Shown one piece after another: positions 9,148 through 17,826 of a stretch of DNA of 43,403 nt. The notes under the pieces are model-generated. The model saw only the letters and a list, made by a program, of their open reading frames with translations, ran no database searches and was not told where the DNA came from. The position numbers were made by a program, and so were the translations under genes. The stretch covers positions 1 to 43,403 of the forward strand of contig JBGVRS010000023.1 of assembly GCA_045128635.1 (NCBI GenBank). The letters run 5' to 3'. Source of the stretch: HGM12587 sp045128635 (GTDB lineage: Bacteria; Bacillota; Clostridia; Lachnospirales; Lachnospiraceae). The stretch's first letter is position 1; every line of letters starts with the position of its first letter.

Positions 9148-9510
9148 TTAGAAACCGAGGAAAGTAAGAACTGTGGAAATACCTGCCATCATGATTCCGG
9201 CTACAATACCCTTTAACGCAGAGTTCATGGTAGAGGAATCCTGCTGCTGATATGCCTGTGCAAACTCCATAACATTCTTTGCAAGAATGATGACACCGAC
9301 TGCGCCGATAATGGCAATAACGAGAGTCTTCAAGTTATCAAGAGGCTGTGTGATTGCCTGTGTACCACCAGCCTGTGCCGCAAATACGGTTAAAGGCATG
9401 GCATTCATTGCCATATAGCCTGCACCGCAAGCCGCCGCTACCGCCTTCTTTACTTTGGATAATCCTTTATTTGCCTTCTTTTCTACTACTGCAACTTCAT
9501 TTTTACGCAT
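9148..9510 (-). CDS. VirB2/Maff2-like small membrane protein, candidate pilin subunit
   Basis: This 120-aa protein has a basic N-terminus (residues 1-22), a hydrophobic segment ending in VFAAQA (about 24-46) that looks like a signal peptide, then two membrane helices (about 60-80 and 100-118) separated by a polar QAYQQQDSSTMNS loop. This layout is that of VirB2/TrbC pilins and of the Maff2 family found just before the VirB6-like gene in Clostridial elements. The start is ATG 9510 after AAGGAG. It is the first gene of the mating-pore block and has a structured leader and an upstream terminator, so it probably begins a separate transcript. Confidence 0.8.
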   Translation of the reverse strand: MRKNEVAVVEKKANKGLSKVKKAVAAACGAGYMAMNAMPLTVFAAQAGGTQAITQPLDNLKTLVIAIIGAVGVIILAKNVMEFAQAYQQQDSSTMNSALKGIVAGIMMAGISTVLTFLGF

Positions 9511-9556
9511 AATCTCTAATCTCCTTTTTTGTATTGGACAGAAATTATGGAGACTA

Positions 9557-9629
9557 AGACGGAAAGGAATTTATATCATTCCAATCCGGCTCATTCTCCG
9601 AATGGAATGGTACACATCCCTTTCTGTCT
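9557..9629. other. Nested inverted repeats in the leader of the VirB2-like gene
   Basis: AGACGGAAAGG (9557-9567) pairs imperfectly with CCTTTCTGTCT (9619-9629). Inside, CATTCC (9577-9582) pairs with GGAATG (9604-9609), and CATTC-TCC-GAATG (9592-9604) forms a small hairpin. The rest of 9511-9839 holds the terminator at 9725-9754 and nothing else I can recognise. Confidence 0.45.
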
Positions 9630-9724
9630 TGTTATCTGTTATCTATGAAAACGGGATATTCCCGTAATGAAAGTAAACCGGGCTTTCTCCGGTGCGTTTC
9701 TGCCTTAACCACCTCCCATTAGGC

Positions 9725-9754
9725 AAAAAAAAAGCAGCCCAACTTGGCTGCTTT
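9725..9754 (-). terminator. Rho-independent terminator
   Basis: On the minus strand AAAGCAGCC-AAGTTG-GGCTGCTTT is a perfect 9-bp stem followed by nine T residues. It lies about 85 bases after the stop of the CxxC/PHxRH gene and separates that cassette from the VirB2-like transcript. Confidence 0.9.
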
Positions 9755-9839
9755 ATCATTTATCAAAAATTCAATTAATACATTTACTTCACTCGTAAGT
9801 GTTCGTCTTTCCCTACACGTTAGGAAAATGTCAAACATA

Positions 9840-10739
9840 TTATGGTTTCATATATCTTTTAGCGATGTCTAACAGATTCTGTCGCGTACTCCAGTTTTGA
9901 TAATTAATCAAATTACCAAAATGATACGAATCTACGCTGACAGAAAATCGTTCTACCAGAACATATAAAAGAGTATCTGTCACAGTGGCATCTGGGCGTA
10001 TAATCGAAAAATCCAACCACTCATTAAGGTTATCGTTTTCATCTACCACATATCTATAATTCGTGGCTGTAAGCAAATAACCTTCGTTATTTTCTACATA
10101 AACATGCCCTTTGATTTTACTATCTTTTAGAACAAATCCAAGCTGAATAAGATGTCTATATAATGTGGTGTTTTTCTTTATTATCATGTGATACAACGGG
10201 AAACCAGTGAAGCTGTAAATTAAATACCACGGAATATTATAAATCGTTGCATCAATATAATTATACGCTCGCATGTTTACATAGTTTTCTGCAAGTTCTT
10301 CCGCCATTTTAAGAGTTATATTAATACCTGTTTCTTTTTGCAACAAATAGATAGCTTTATCATAATGCTCTTTAGCAATTTTATATAATTCCTGTCTTTG
10401 CGGTTCTTCTGTCTCTGGAACATATTCTTTTATATAATTAGCTCTTTTTTTGTGATAAGGGCAATTCTGAAACTTGTATTCATCATACTGAACTACATTA
10501 GGAATATTAATTCCTTTAGCATGTCTTGCATGGGGAGCAACATCAATTTTCTTGTAAATCCCAAGAATAGCAACTGGATTATTACATCGGGGGCATAACG
10601 CTAAGTGTTTTGTCTCTTCACTAACTACCTGCATATAGCCTGGATTATTCCCAACCCGTTCTTCATATTTTGTTTTAAAATCCATATCAGCAAAGGATAA
10701 AACCGGTTCGTAGTTAGTAGTAAATTTAATCTCTTTCAT
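9840..10739 (-). CDS. Cargo protein with CxxC and PHxRHxK motifs, distantly CoiA-like N-terminus
   Basis: This 299-aa protein has CPRC (residues 49-52), PHARHAKG (69-76), and QNCPYH (from 91), spaced as in a zinc-ribbon plus a His-rich turn. A CxxC unit followed by PHFxHxK is seen in CoiA-type competence proteins and in some predicted nucleases. This likeness is in short motifs only, so I do not assign a function. Residues 110-160 are helical, and the C-terminal half has aromatic-rich segments such as IYNIPWYLIYSFTGF. The start is ATG 10739 with AGGAGG 7 bases upstream. It is AT-rich compared with virD4 and virB6, follows a 96-aa partner by 22 bases, and ends at a strong terminator. The pair looks like inserted cargo. 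Confidence 0.6.
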   Translation of the reverse strand: MKEIKFTTNYEPVLSFADMDFKTKYEERVGNNPGYMQVVSEETKHLALCPRCNNPVAILGIYKKIDVAPHARHAKGINIPNVVQYDEYKFQNCPYHKKRANYIKEYVPETEEPQRQELYKIAKEHYDKAIYLLQKETGINITLKMAEELAENYVNMRAYNYIDATIYNIPWYLIYSFTGFPLYHMIIKKNTTLYRHLIQLGFVLKDSKIKGHVYVENNEGYLLTATNYRYVVDENDNLNEWLDFSIIRPDATVTDTLLYVLVERFSVSVDSYHFGNLINYQNWSTRQNLLDIAKRYMKP

Positions 10740-10761
10740 GATATTGCCTCCTGTAATCAAC

Positions 10762-11052
10762 TTATTCTTCTTCCTTAAATTCTACCATAAGGATATCATT
10801 TCCGTAAAGTGTAGCCATCCGTAACCACCATTTATCGCCGATTTCAGGAATTTCCCCCATCTTTTCAAGCAGTCTCAAACATGTCAGTAAATCCTTAAAA
10901 CCAACCAAAAAGACATTGCCACCTTGTTGCATCTGAAAATAATATTGGTCTCTCTCGGGAATAAAGCCACCCTCTGACTTAAATGTTTCATCATCTTGTA
11001 TTGCTACCCCTGTAAGCATAGCTACTTTATTACTTTCTAACCATTTCTTCAT
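10762..11052 (-). CDS. Hypothetical 96-aa cargo protein
   Basis: This small soluble protein starts MKKWLESNKVAMLTGVAIQD at ATG 11052, behind AAAGGAG. Its pattern alternates short strands and one helix (FKDLLTCLRLLEKMG, about residues 52-66), suggesting a compact alpha/beta fold. No motif is recognised. It is directly upstream of the CxxC/PHxRH protein and both are absent from the core transfer module as I know it, so the two probably work together. It might be an accessory, immunity or regulatory protein, but the sequence does not show which. Confidence 0.6.
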   Translation of the reverse strand: MKKWLESNKVAMLTGVAIQDDETFKSEGGFIPERDQYYFQMQQGGNVFLVGFKDLLTCLRLLEKMGEIPEIGDKWWLRMATLYGNDILMVEFKEEE

Positions 11053-11104
11053 GTTATAAGCTCCTTTTCATTTAATATTATTGCTCTGAGTTTGAAAATC
11101 CTCT

Positions 11105-11118
11105 AATAGCTAGCTATT
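11105..11118. repeat. Perfect 14-bp palindrome over the virD4 stop codon
   Basis: AATAGCTAGCTATT is fully self-complementary and contains the TAG stop of virD4. It marks the edge between the conserved gene and the AT-rich cassette. Confidence 0.5.
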
Positions 11119-13296
11119 TGTTTTAAGTGCCCGATAGGTGCGTCTGATTTCCCTCATTTTTGCAACATCGGTTTCCGGATAAAATACTGCAAGTATCTCC
11201 GCCTTTGTCATACCAAGAGCCATCATCTTATGAAGCTCCTCTTTCTGCTCTTTGGAATACTGCCATTGTGCCATACGGTTCATAATGGTATCTTCCCCGA
11301 CTAACTTTCGTTTCTCCTGTTTTGGTTCAGATTTCTTTTCCGTAACGGTAGTCTGCACAGGTTCCGGTGCATACTGTAACTCATTCTTCTGCTCACGGTT
11401 CAGTCGCTCCCTCTGTTCCTTCTCATCAAGGCTTAAAAACCTCTTTTTCATATCAAGCTCTGTCAGCACACCAAACTCCTCATAGGTCAGGGTATCAATA
11501 TACACATTTTCTCCCTTTTCCTTTAAGCTCTCATAATAAGCTACTGCTTTGGGTGACAGTATCCTGTATGGCTGTTCCGCTACGATTTTCTGTCCTGTCT
11601 GTATATGCACATAAGGCTTTCCTTTTCCGTCTGCGGTCTGAGCAAATGCAGGATGTCCGAATGGAATATATTTGTTGTCCATAATCGGATCGAATCCACG
11701 GATAAAAATAAGACACTTCTTATTGTCCAGCTTTCTGACTTCATCGGGTGTAAATAACTCCCTTCCAAGCACATCATAATTCCTGCTGGAGCTTCCCTGC
11801 CTTCCTTTTGTTTCTCCGCTTGATTTCTTATCAATCGTACCTTTTCCAAGCAGTTCAGAGACATATTTGTGGGTACTTTGCTCATTTCCACCCAAGTAAA
11901 TGAAGGTATCGCAGTTGCCGGGGATTGTTTCCCAAGTGTCCTTAAACAATGCTTTAAGCTGTGCAAAGTTCTGAATGATGATGATACTTGAAATCTCTCT
12001 GCTTCGCATGGTGGAAAGCAAAGAACAGTAGTCATCCGGCAATGCGACATTTGCAAACTCATCTAACATAAAGGTTACATGAATCGGAAGTCTGCCCCCA
12101 CAGTTAAAGTCTGCCTGATAATAAAGCTCCTGAAAAATCTGTGTATAGAGCATACCAATGATGAAGTTATAGGACTTGTCACTATCCGGTATGACACAGA
12201 ATAATGCGGTCTTTGTTTCTCCATCACCATTTACACCGATACCAAGCTCTGCAAGGTTCAAATCATCCTTTGAAAGCATACGAAGCACCTGCTTGTTTTC
12301 CAAAAAGGCAAGGCGTGAGTTTGCGGATATGATAATGGAACGAACCGTATCGCCTGCACCACGCATACACTTGTTATACTGCTTAACTGCCGGATGAGCC
12401 GAGCCAAGGGGCGAAGTCTCCTCCAAGAACTTCATACGAATATCCAGTTTGGAAGGCTTATTCTGCTCTGTAACCTCTGCTTCTCCAAGCAGCTTTAAGA
12501 CTGTCTCAAAGTTTCTCCGTGCCGGTGGTTCTTCTAGCCACACATAATAAAAGATAGCCTGTAAAAACAATCCTTCCGCCTTCTCCCAAAACGGATCGGA
12601 CGGAGTTGCCCCTTTTGGTGTGGTATTGGAAATAAGGTTGGTAATCAGCTTCACAATGTCAGTTTCCTCTCTCAGATAGGAAAAGGGATTGTAGCAATCT
12701 GACTTCTCCATTTCCAAGAGATTAATTACCTTCACATTGTATCCGTTATCCTTTAACATCTGCCCACAGCTTCTAAGGATTTCCCCTTTAGGATCGGTAC
12801 AGATAAAGGAACAGTTACGGGGCATCTGCATTAAATTCGGCTTAACCTCGTAGAAGGTTTTTCCGGCTCCCGAACCGCCACAAATTAGAATATTACCGTT
12901 TAGTTTCAGTCGCCTGAAATCAAGGGACATCTTTACATTCTGACTTAGGATACGGTTAAAAGAAGTATCCTTATCCATCAGAATCTTATTGGCAAACTGT
13001 GGCGATTCAAACCTTGCCGTACCAAATTCCTTACCCGGCATAAAGCTTCGCTGACTTGTGACATACATAAGCAAAGCGACAGCATATACCATTAAGGCAA
13101 TGACTATCGCTTTTATCGTCCTCTCATTATAATAATTTGCTAATGGGGCTGCACACACATTGTTGAAAGACTCCAGAAAGGAATTGATATCCCCTCCCGG
13201 CTCCCACGCCCCATTAAGCAGATAACCCGCATATCCCGATAAAATGGCACCAAGAATAAGAAACCATAGTGATACTTTTTTCTTCTTAGGAACCAT
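11110..13296 (-). CDS. VirD4-like type IV coupling ATPase (CD1115 family)
   Basis: This 728-aa protein links the relaxosome to the mating pore and pumps the DNA strand. Two N-terminal membrane helices are visible (about residues 8-28 and 60-82). The Walker A motif is GGSGAGKT (near 139-146), followed by the TraG/VirD4 CTDPKGEILR block and Walker B FMLDEFANV (near 408). The C-terminal part after residue 600 is a Lys/Glu-rich tail ending in a small helical domain. The start is ATG 13296 after AGAGGTAG. It follows pcfB by 6 bases, matching the PcfB-PcfC order of conjugative systems. Confidence 0.93.
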   Translation of the reverse strand: MVPKKKKVSLWFLILGAILSGYAGYLLNGAWEPGGDINSFLESFNNVCAAPLANYYNERTIKAIVIALMVYAVALLMYVTSQRSFMPGKEFGTARFESPQFANKILMDKDTSFNRILSQNVKMSLDFRRLKLNGNILICGGSGAGKTFYEVKPNLMQMPRNCSFICTDPKGEILRSCGQMLKDNGYNVKVINLLEMEKSDCYNPFSYLREETDIVKLITNLISNTTPKGATPSDPFWEKAEGLFLQAIFYYVWLEEPPARRNFETVLKLLGEAEVTEQNKPSKLDIRMKFLEETSPLGSAHPAVKQYNKCMRGAGDTVRSIIISANSRLAFLENKQVLRMLSKDDLNLAELGIGVNGDGETKTALFCVIPDSDKSYNFIIGMLYTQIFQELYYQADFNCGGRLPIHVTFMLDEFANVALPDDYCSLLSTMRSREISSIIIIQNFAQLKALFKDTWETIPGNCDTFIYLGGNEQSTHKYVSELLGKGTIDKKSSGETKGRQGSSSRNYDVLGRELFTPDEVRKLDNKKCLIFIRGFDPIMDNKYIPFGHPAFAQTADGKGKPYVHIQTGQKIVAEQPYRILSPKAVAYYESLKEKGENVYIDTLTYEEFGVLTELDMKKRFLSLDEKEQRERLNREQKNELQYAPEPVQTTVTEKKSEPKQEKRKLVGEDTIMNRMAQWQYSKEQKEELHKMMALGMTKAEILAVFYPETDVAKMREIRRTYRALKTNS

Positions 13297-13302
13297 AGGC
13301 AG

Positions 13303-14424
13303 CTACCTCTTTTTCGATACAGGAGCTTTCTGCTTTGTTTTCATTGCAGCCGCTTTTCTATCCGCTTCCTTGTAACGCTTTCTGACCTCTGCCGCCACGC
13401 TGTCATAGTGACCTTCGTATAAGTCCTTGCCCTTCATCGTGCCGACCACATGGTTATCCGCAGAATAGAGCTTGTAATCCTTATCGCTATCAAGGAAAGT
13501 AAGAATGGTCTTGCCATCGTGAACGTCCATTGCATTATCCTTGTTAATCCAGATATACCTTGCATTATCTCCATACATACCGGGTACTCTTGTTTTAACT
13601 GCATGATCATTCTCCTCGATAATCAGCTTCTTCGTAATGGTAATATCCACAAGGTTTTTATCCTGTGCTACAGAAATGTTCTGCATACGCTGTGCAAGCT
13701 CCTTATAACCTCTGATACGGTTAAGGAAGGCTTCCTTATCTATAATGACCTTGTGCTGACCATTATCAGCCTTATCCAAGACCCCAATCTTTTCAAGCTG
13801 ACCGACCACTTTCTCCGCCTGCTCCGTTGTGGTATTGAAATTTTCCTTAATGTCCTCCACACTAACACTCTGCTTTTCCATCGCATACATACCGACCTTT
13901 TCCATAAGCCCCTCTAGGGCTTCCCCAGCTCTGGTAGCTTCTGCCGTGTGGAGATTATCGTTTCCCTTCTTCTGCCCTTTCAGAAAGGACATTACTTTCT
14001 CCAGATCTTTCTCATTTCCATTTTTCAGGTAATCATCAAAAGTTGCAATCCTTGCCGACTTCAACTTCTGTATCATCATGTTTACCCTCGGTACAGCCTC
14101 CGTATGGAAGATAATCTCACTCATACCGTCCTTTTTATTGATGTCCGGCAACACCGAGTAAAGGATTCCATACTTCTTCGCCATCTTTTGAACCTGCTTC
14201 ATATCCTCTGTTGCAAACTGAAGCACCTGCAAATCGCCACCCTTTAATAAAAGCTTTCGCATATCCGTCTTACCCATTGTTTTCTCATGATCAAGAATAG
14301 CAATAAAAAAATCAACTGCTTTTTTCATCTGTTCAAGAGATCCACTTCCGATTTTCATTGCGATCTCAATCCCGTCATAGGCAACACGGATAATCTGCAC
14401 CGCCTGCCCAATTTCTTCTGACAT
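13303..14424 (-). CDS. pcfB: PcfB-family relaxosome protein (DUF3801)
   Basis: The first 150 residues match the PcfB/DUF3801 pattern: VDFFIAILDHEKTMGKTDM, then a long helix leading to YGILYSVLPDINKKDGMSE and IIFHTEAVPRVNMMIQKL. PcfB proteins bridge the relaxase complex and the coupling ATPase. This copy is longer than the classical one (373 aa). It adds a possible winged-helix segment (about 190-235, VEDIKENFNTTTEQAEKVVG) and a C-terminal domain ending in a basic tail. The start is ATG 14424 after GGAGG. It is directly upstream of virD4 in the same operon, which agrees with the family role. Confidence 0.85.
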   Translation of the reverse strand: MSEEIGQAVQIIRVAYDGIEIAMKIGSGSLEQMKKAVDFFIAILDHEKTMGKTDMRKLLLKGGDLQVLQFATEDMKQVQKMAKKYGILYSVLPDINKKDGMSEIIFHTEAVPRVNMMIQKLKSARIATFDDYLKNGNEKDLEKVMSFLKGQKKGNDNLHTAEATRAGEALEGLMEKVGMYAMEKQSVSVEDIKENFNTTTEQAEKVVGQLEKIGVLDKADNGQHKVIIDKEAFLNRIRGYKELAQRMQNISVAQDKNLVDITITKKLIIEENDHAVKTRVPGMYGDNARYIWINKDNAMDVHDGKTILTFLDSDKDYKLYSADNHVVGTMKGKDLYEGHYDSVAAEVRKRYKEADRKAAAMKTKQKAPVSKKR

Positions 14425-14438
14425 CTGCCTCCTCCTTC

Positions 14439-14840
14439 CTATCTCATCATTGTTTCTTTCTTTTCAAAATGCTCCCTGACCTTATCAGTTGGCATTTCCT
14501 TAATTTCTTCCACCGTCAAATCAACTCCGTAAGCAGTAAGAAGCTCTGACAATGTCTGTATTGCCTTTTCTTCCTGAATACGGTACATCTCCAACGCTAC
14601 CAGCAGATTTTCTATTCTTTTGATCCAATCCGGCTGAAAACCTGTCATGGTACTGTATTTTAGAAGAACAGCACCCTTATCAGCACCCTCACAGGCAAGC
14701 TCATCAATCAGCTTGTTTGTCAGCTCTTTATCACCTGTCGCAAAAGCAAACTGAACCACAAATTCCTTGTCTGTCTCCGATAATGTTACCTGCTTTGTAC
14801 TGATTAGCTCTGCTGTTTCCGCTACTGCAACCAAACCCAT
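14439..14840 (-). CDS. Hypothetical ICE protein of 133 aa
   Basis: This acidic, all-helical protein starts MGLVAVAETAELISTKQVTL at ATG 14840, with AGGAGG 8 bases upstream. It has no motif that I recognise and no membrane segment. It lies between the coiled-coil protein and pcfB with 3- and 14-base gaps, so it is translated with the DNA-processing genes. A structural or adaptor role in the relaxosome is possible, but this is inference from position only. Confidence 0.65.
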   Translation of the reverse strand: MGLVAVAETAELISTKQVTLSETDKEFVVQFAFATGDKELTNKLIDELACEGADKGAVLLKYSTMTGFQPDWIKRIENLLVALEMYRIQEEKAIQTLSELLTAYGVDLTVEEIKEMPTDKVREHFEKKETMMR

Positions 14841-14843
14841 GCA

Positions 14844-16010
14844 CTAAACCTCCTGCTTCTGTTTGTTTTCATAGACTGCGATATTGATAATCTCCTCCAT
14901 CTGCTCTGCCGGAATCTGATTATTGATAAGCACCAAGAGCTGTTCCTCACTTAATCCCTTTTCAATGGCACTTCGTATCTGCACAAGCTGTTTCGGTTCA
15001 AGGTCTTTTTCCGCAACCAGCTTCACAATGTCGATTTTCTTCTTGAAAGCAAGTCTGGAAAATAACGCCGACACGGGACTTTTCTCCTTTTTTGGCTCCA
15101 TGCATTCTACGGGCATAAATGACACAACCTTACCGTTTCCATCCAAAACTGCAACATTATACCCAACTCCCGGGAAAGTAGGAAATACAGGTGCTTCCTG
15201 CTTTACTTCTGCCTGCACCGTATGCGTTGTTTCTTCCTTTTTATCCGTCATGGTAATCTCCTGCTGCTTCGCTTCATTGCTATTTACGACAGCTTCCTTT
15301 TCCATTTCCTCCGTTCGCTTCTCCAATCTGTCTCTCTCCTTCCTGATAACATCCATTTCGTTTCTAAGCCTTACAATCATACCTCTTGCCTCATTTAACT
15401 CATTTTGCTGTTTTTCAAGCATACTGTCCTTTTCTGCAAGCTGACTCAAAAGATTGTTCTGTATCTTCGCATCCTGCCCGACTGTCTGCAATTCCTTCAG
15501 CTTCTTATTTAAGGCATCATAGCGTTTCTCCTGAAACTCTATTTTTTCCACCACCGACTTAATCTGCTCTAACAGGTCTTTTGCATAGTCATCCTGTGCT
15601 TGTACTGCCTCTCCTGCCGCCTGCACCTTACTTACAATGCTCTGAAAGAGCTTTTTCATCATAAAGGCTGTATGAGTGCTGTTTTCCGTAACCTCTGCTA
15701 TGGTTTTCAGCGGTACACCCTTTTCATAAAACTCAAGAGCAACTGCCATCTGCTCTCCTGTAAGCCCTTCTCTTGTGATACAATCCCTTACATCCTCCGG
15801 ATATCCGTTTCTTAAACAAGCCGAATATACCTTCATCTGTGCATAATCAAACCGCTTTGAGGTATACATTTCCGTTTCCTCAATGGTAAGACCATACTGT
15901 AAGTCCGATTCCACAAGTTTTAATATTTCCTCGGTAAACTTAGGATTCTTACGAAGGTTATTCATGTGTGCCTTTAAATCCATACTGCTCACTCTGGCTC
16001 TCTCCTGCAT
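14844..16010 (-). CDS. Coiled-coil protein of the DNA-processing operon
   Basis: This 388-aa soluble protein is not assigned to a family. Residues 1-130 are helical and contain a possible helix-turn-helix-like stretch around EKGVPLKTIAEVTENSTHT (about 100-118). Residues 135-250 form a long heptad-rich coiled coil (QNELNEARGMIVRLRNEMD and similar). After a Pro/Gln linker come two short segments, YNVAVLDGNGKVVSFMPVE and a helical C-terminus ending in MEEIINIAVYENKQKQEV. The start is ATG 16010 after AAGGAGG. It lies directly after the relaxase, so it could organise the relaxosome. Confidence 0.7.
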   Translation of the reverse strand: MQERARVSSMDLKAHMNNLRKNPKFTEEILKLVESDLQYGLTIEETEMYTSKRFDYAQMKVYSACLRNGYPEDVRDCITREGLTGEQMAVALEFYEKGVPLKTIAEVTENSTHTAFMMKKLFQSIVSKVQAAGEAVQAQDDYAKDLLEQIKSVVEKIEFQEKRYDALNKKLKELQTVGQDAKIQNNLLSQLAEKDSMLEKQQNELNEARGMIVRLRNEMDVIRKERDRLEKRTEEMEKEAVVNSNEAKQQEITMTDKKEETTHTVQAEVKQEAPVFPTFPGVGYNVAVLDGNGKVVSFMPVECMEPKKEKSPVSALFSRLAFKKKIDIVKLVAEKDLEPKQLVQIRSAIEKGLSEEQLLVLINNQIPAEQMEEIINIAVYENKQKQEV

Positions 16011-16046
16011 CTGCTCCCTCCTTCCATTGGCATAAAAAATACAGCC

Positions 16047-17507
16047 TTATAAAATTGGCTGTCTGCTTTTCTCCACTTTTTTATTTTCTTCTTTTTCTTT
16101 TGACTGCTCCTTTCCGGTATCCGTACTTAAAAGGTCCGCTAAAATACGCTTTGCAATGCTTTCTTCTTTGGAAACTGCTTTTTCCTTATCCCGAACCATC
16201 GCAATCTCATTTTTGTAATACAGCTTTAGTGCTTCCACCTGTTCCACAGTATACCCTTCCTTTGAAAGTCTCTGTGATAACTCCTCATACCGCTTATGCT
16301 CTTTTTCAAACAGTTCCTCACCATTCCGATAACAATTCTCCAATTCCTGAAGCTCCGCTAATTCCGACACCATATCAAAGAGTGGCTTCATTCTTGCCCT
16401 CTCCTTAAATATCCGGCTTTTTTCTCTGGAAGTGTCCTTCTTTTTATCTGTCATACTCTCTGCAACCACAGCAACACCTGCCGCAGTCTGCACATCATGT
16501 CTTACAAGAAATAAATACTCCTCCTGTAATTTCTGCATTTTACGAATATCGTTCCGATACTTCCATACCTGGCTATATGGGCGCTTCTTTAACAGTCCCA
16601 ATCGGTACAGCCTTGCAAAGTATTTTTTCTGCACACTGGACAACTTTGCCCTTTTATAGCGTTTTACCCTGCACCGGACAATCTTAGGCTCCTGCTCCTT
16701 AGACAGCTTCCAATAGGTGGACAGATTTTCCGTTTCAATCCTTTCACAAATACGCTCCTCCGTATAATTCTCTCCAAGACTTTTGCAACGCCTGAATCTC
16801 GTCAGTCCCATCGGCTTAATGGCAAGATATTTTCCCTCACTACGGTAGGCATTTTTAATCTCATAACCCATCTCCGAAAGCATGGATAAAAATGACTCAT
16901 AGGTTGCCGCCTGCATAATACAGGCATCAATATCCCTCTTTATCATATCTGCCCATACAAATTTTCCATCACGAAAATCATTCCATTCTTTATAATTCTC
17001 TGACGGTCTTGCACGGTCATCGGATATTTCAATAGTAGACAGCCCATACTCCTCACAAAGCCGGTTCGTTATGGGCTGTATCTTCTTTGCCCAATCTCCT
17101 TTTTCGTATCGGTATTTTCTCCCGGTACGGAAGCTCACACTATTGAAAATGATATGCCCATGCACATGATCCGTGTTGTCGTGTACGGAATATATGGCTT
17201 CATAGTCCTGCTCCAGATACTCCTTCACAAACTTTCCAATGACCTCAAAAGCTGTCTGGGCATCAACCTCTCCTTCCACAAAAGAGATAATCATGTGATA
17301 CCCCTGCCTCTGGTCCGTCTTGCCAAACTGCACCTTTGTCTGTCTCATCTGCTCATAGGCACTATCTACCTGACAATTTATAGAAGATACCCATTTACCC
17401 TTACCGGTCTTGTGTTCCTCCACAATATAGTCAAGAGATTGCTTCAAGTGCTTGCCCGCATACCCAGAACCACAGTCACCGATATAGAGTATCTTACTGA
17501 TTGCCAA
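16047..17507 (-). CDS. Relaxase of the MobA/VirD2 family
   Basis: This 486-aa relaxase nicks the origin of transfer and pilots the strand. The N-terminal domain shows HLKQSLDYIVEEHKTGKGKW and the metal-binding three-His motif DHVHGHIIFNS (His near residues 112-116). The order matches MOBP relaxases of Tn1549-type elements. The C-terminal 200 residues are basic and helical with a short coiled coil (about 400-440). The start is TTG 17507, inside the last codons of mobC, so translation is probably coupled; GGAGG lies 12 bases upstream. A candidate origin of transfer is upstream at 18751-18830. Confidence 0.92.
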   Translation of the reverse strand: MAISKILYIGDCGSGYAGKHLKQSLDYIVEEHKTGKGKWVSSINCQVDSAYEQMRQTKVQFGKTDQRQGYHMIISFVEGEVDAQTAFEVIGKFVKEYLEQDYEAIYSVHDNTDHVHGHIIFNSVSFRTGRKYRYEKGDWAKKIQPITNRLCEEYGLSTIEISDDRARPSENYKEWNDFRDGKFVWADMIKRDIDACIMQAATYESFLSMLSEMGYEIKNAYRSEGKYLAIKPMGLTRFRRCKSLGENYTEERICERIETENLSTYWKLSKEQEPKIVRCRVKRYKRAKLSSVQKKYFARLYRLGLLKKRPYSQVWKYRNDIRKMQKLQEEYLFLVRHDVQTAAGVAVVAESMTDKKKDTSREKSRIFKERARMKPLFDMVSELAELQELENCYRNGEELFEKEHKRYEELSQRLSKEGYTVEQVEALKLYYKNEIAMVRDKEKAVSKEESIAKRILADLLSTDTGKEQSKEKEENKKVEKSRQPIL

Positions 17508-17826
17508 TCGTTTCTACTACCTCCTTTACCAACAGATTCAGCTTTTTCATATAGGCGGACAGAAGTTCCCTGTCCTCCCCACGATACAGCTTTGAATTAT
17601 GGTTCCTTGTAATCTGATTGATATTGTTACCAATGGCATTGACTTCATTTATCAGCTCACGGAGCATAATCCGTATCTCAGGGTAATCATTGGGCTTCTG
17701 TGACAATAGCAGTCGGATATATTCTGATTCCTTTATACCTCTCTGCTCAGCATCCAGACGGAGCTTTTCGGCTTCCTTTTCCGTCATGCGGAAAGGTTTT
17801 ACAACCGTTTTCTTATCTCCTGCCAT
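17494..17826 (-). CDS. mobC: MobC-like relaxosome accessory protein
   Basis: This 110-aa protein should bind next to the nick site and help the relaxase. The N-terminus VVKPFRMTEKEAEKLRLDAE with KESEYIRLLL is a ribbon-helix-helix DNA-binding fold, and the C-terminal INEVNAIGNNINQITRNHN is the hallmark of Bac_MobC proteins. It overlaps the relaxase start by 14 bases. Start ATG 17826 directly follows the LPD28-like gene. Length and order are normal for MobC-relaxase pairs. Confidence 0.9.
   Translation of the reverse strand: MAGDKKTVVKPFRMTEKEAEKLRLDAEQRGIKESEYIRLLLSQKPNDYPEIRIMLRELINEVNAIGNNINQITRNHNSKLYRGEDRELLSAYMKKLNLLVKEVVETIGNQ

Noticed and set aside
9715..9760. Possible CRISPR or repeat array in the 9511-9839 gap
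   Set aside because: Only a terminator and nested inverted repeats are present; no regular direct repeats with unique spacers.
11531..12062. Extra minus-strand frames inside virD4
   Set aside because: They are in other phases of a well-supported gene and have no starts or motifs.
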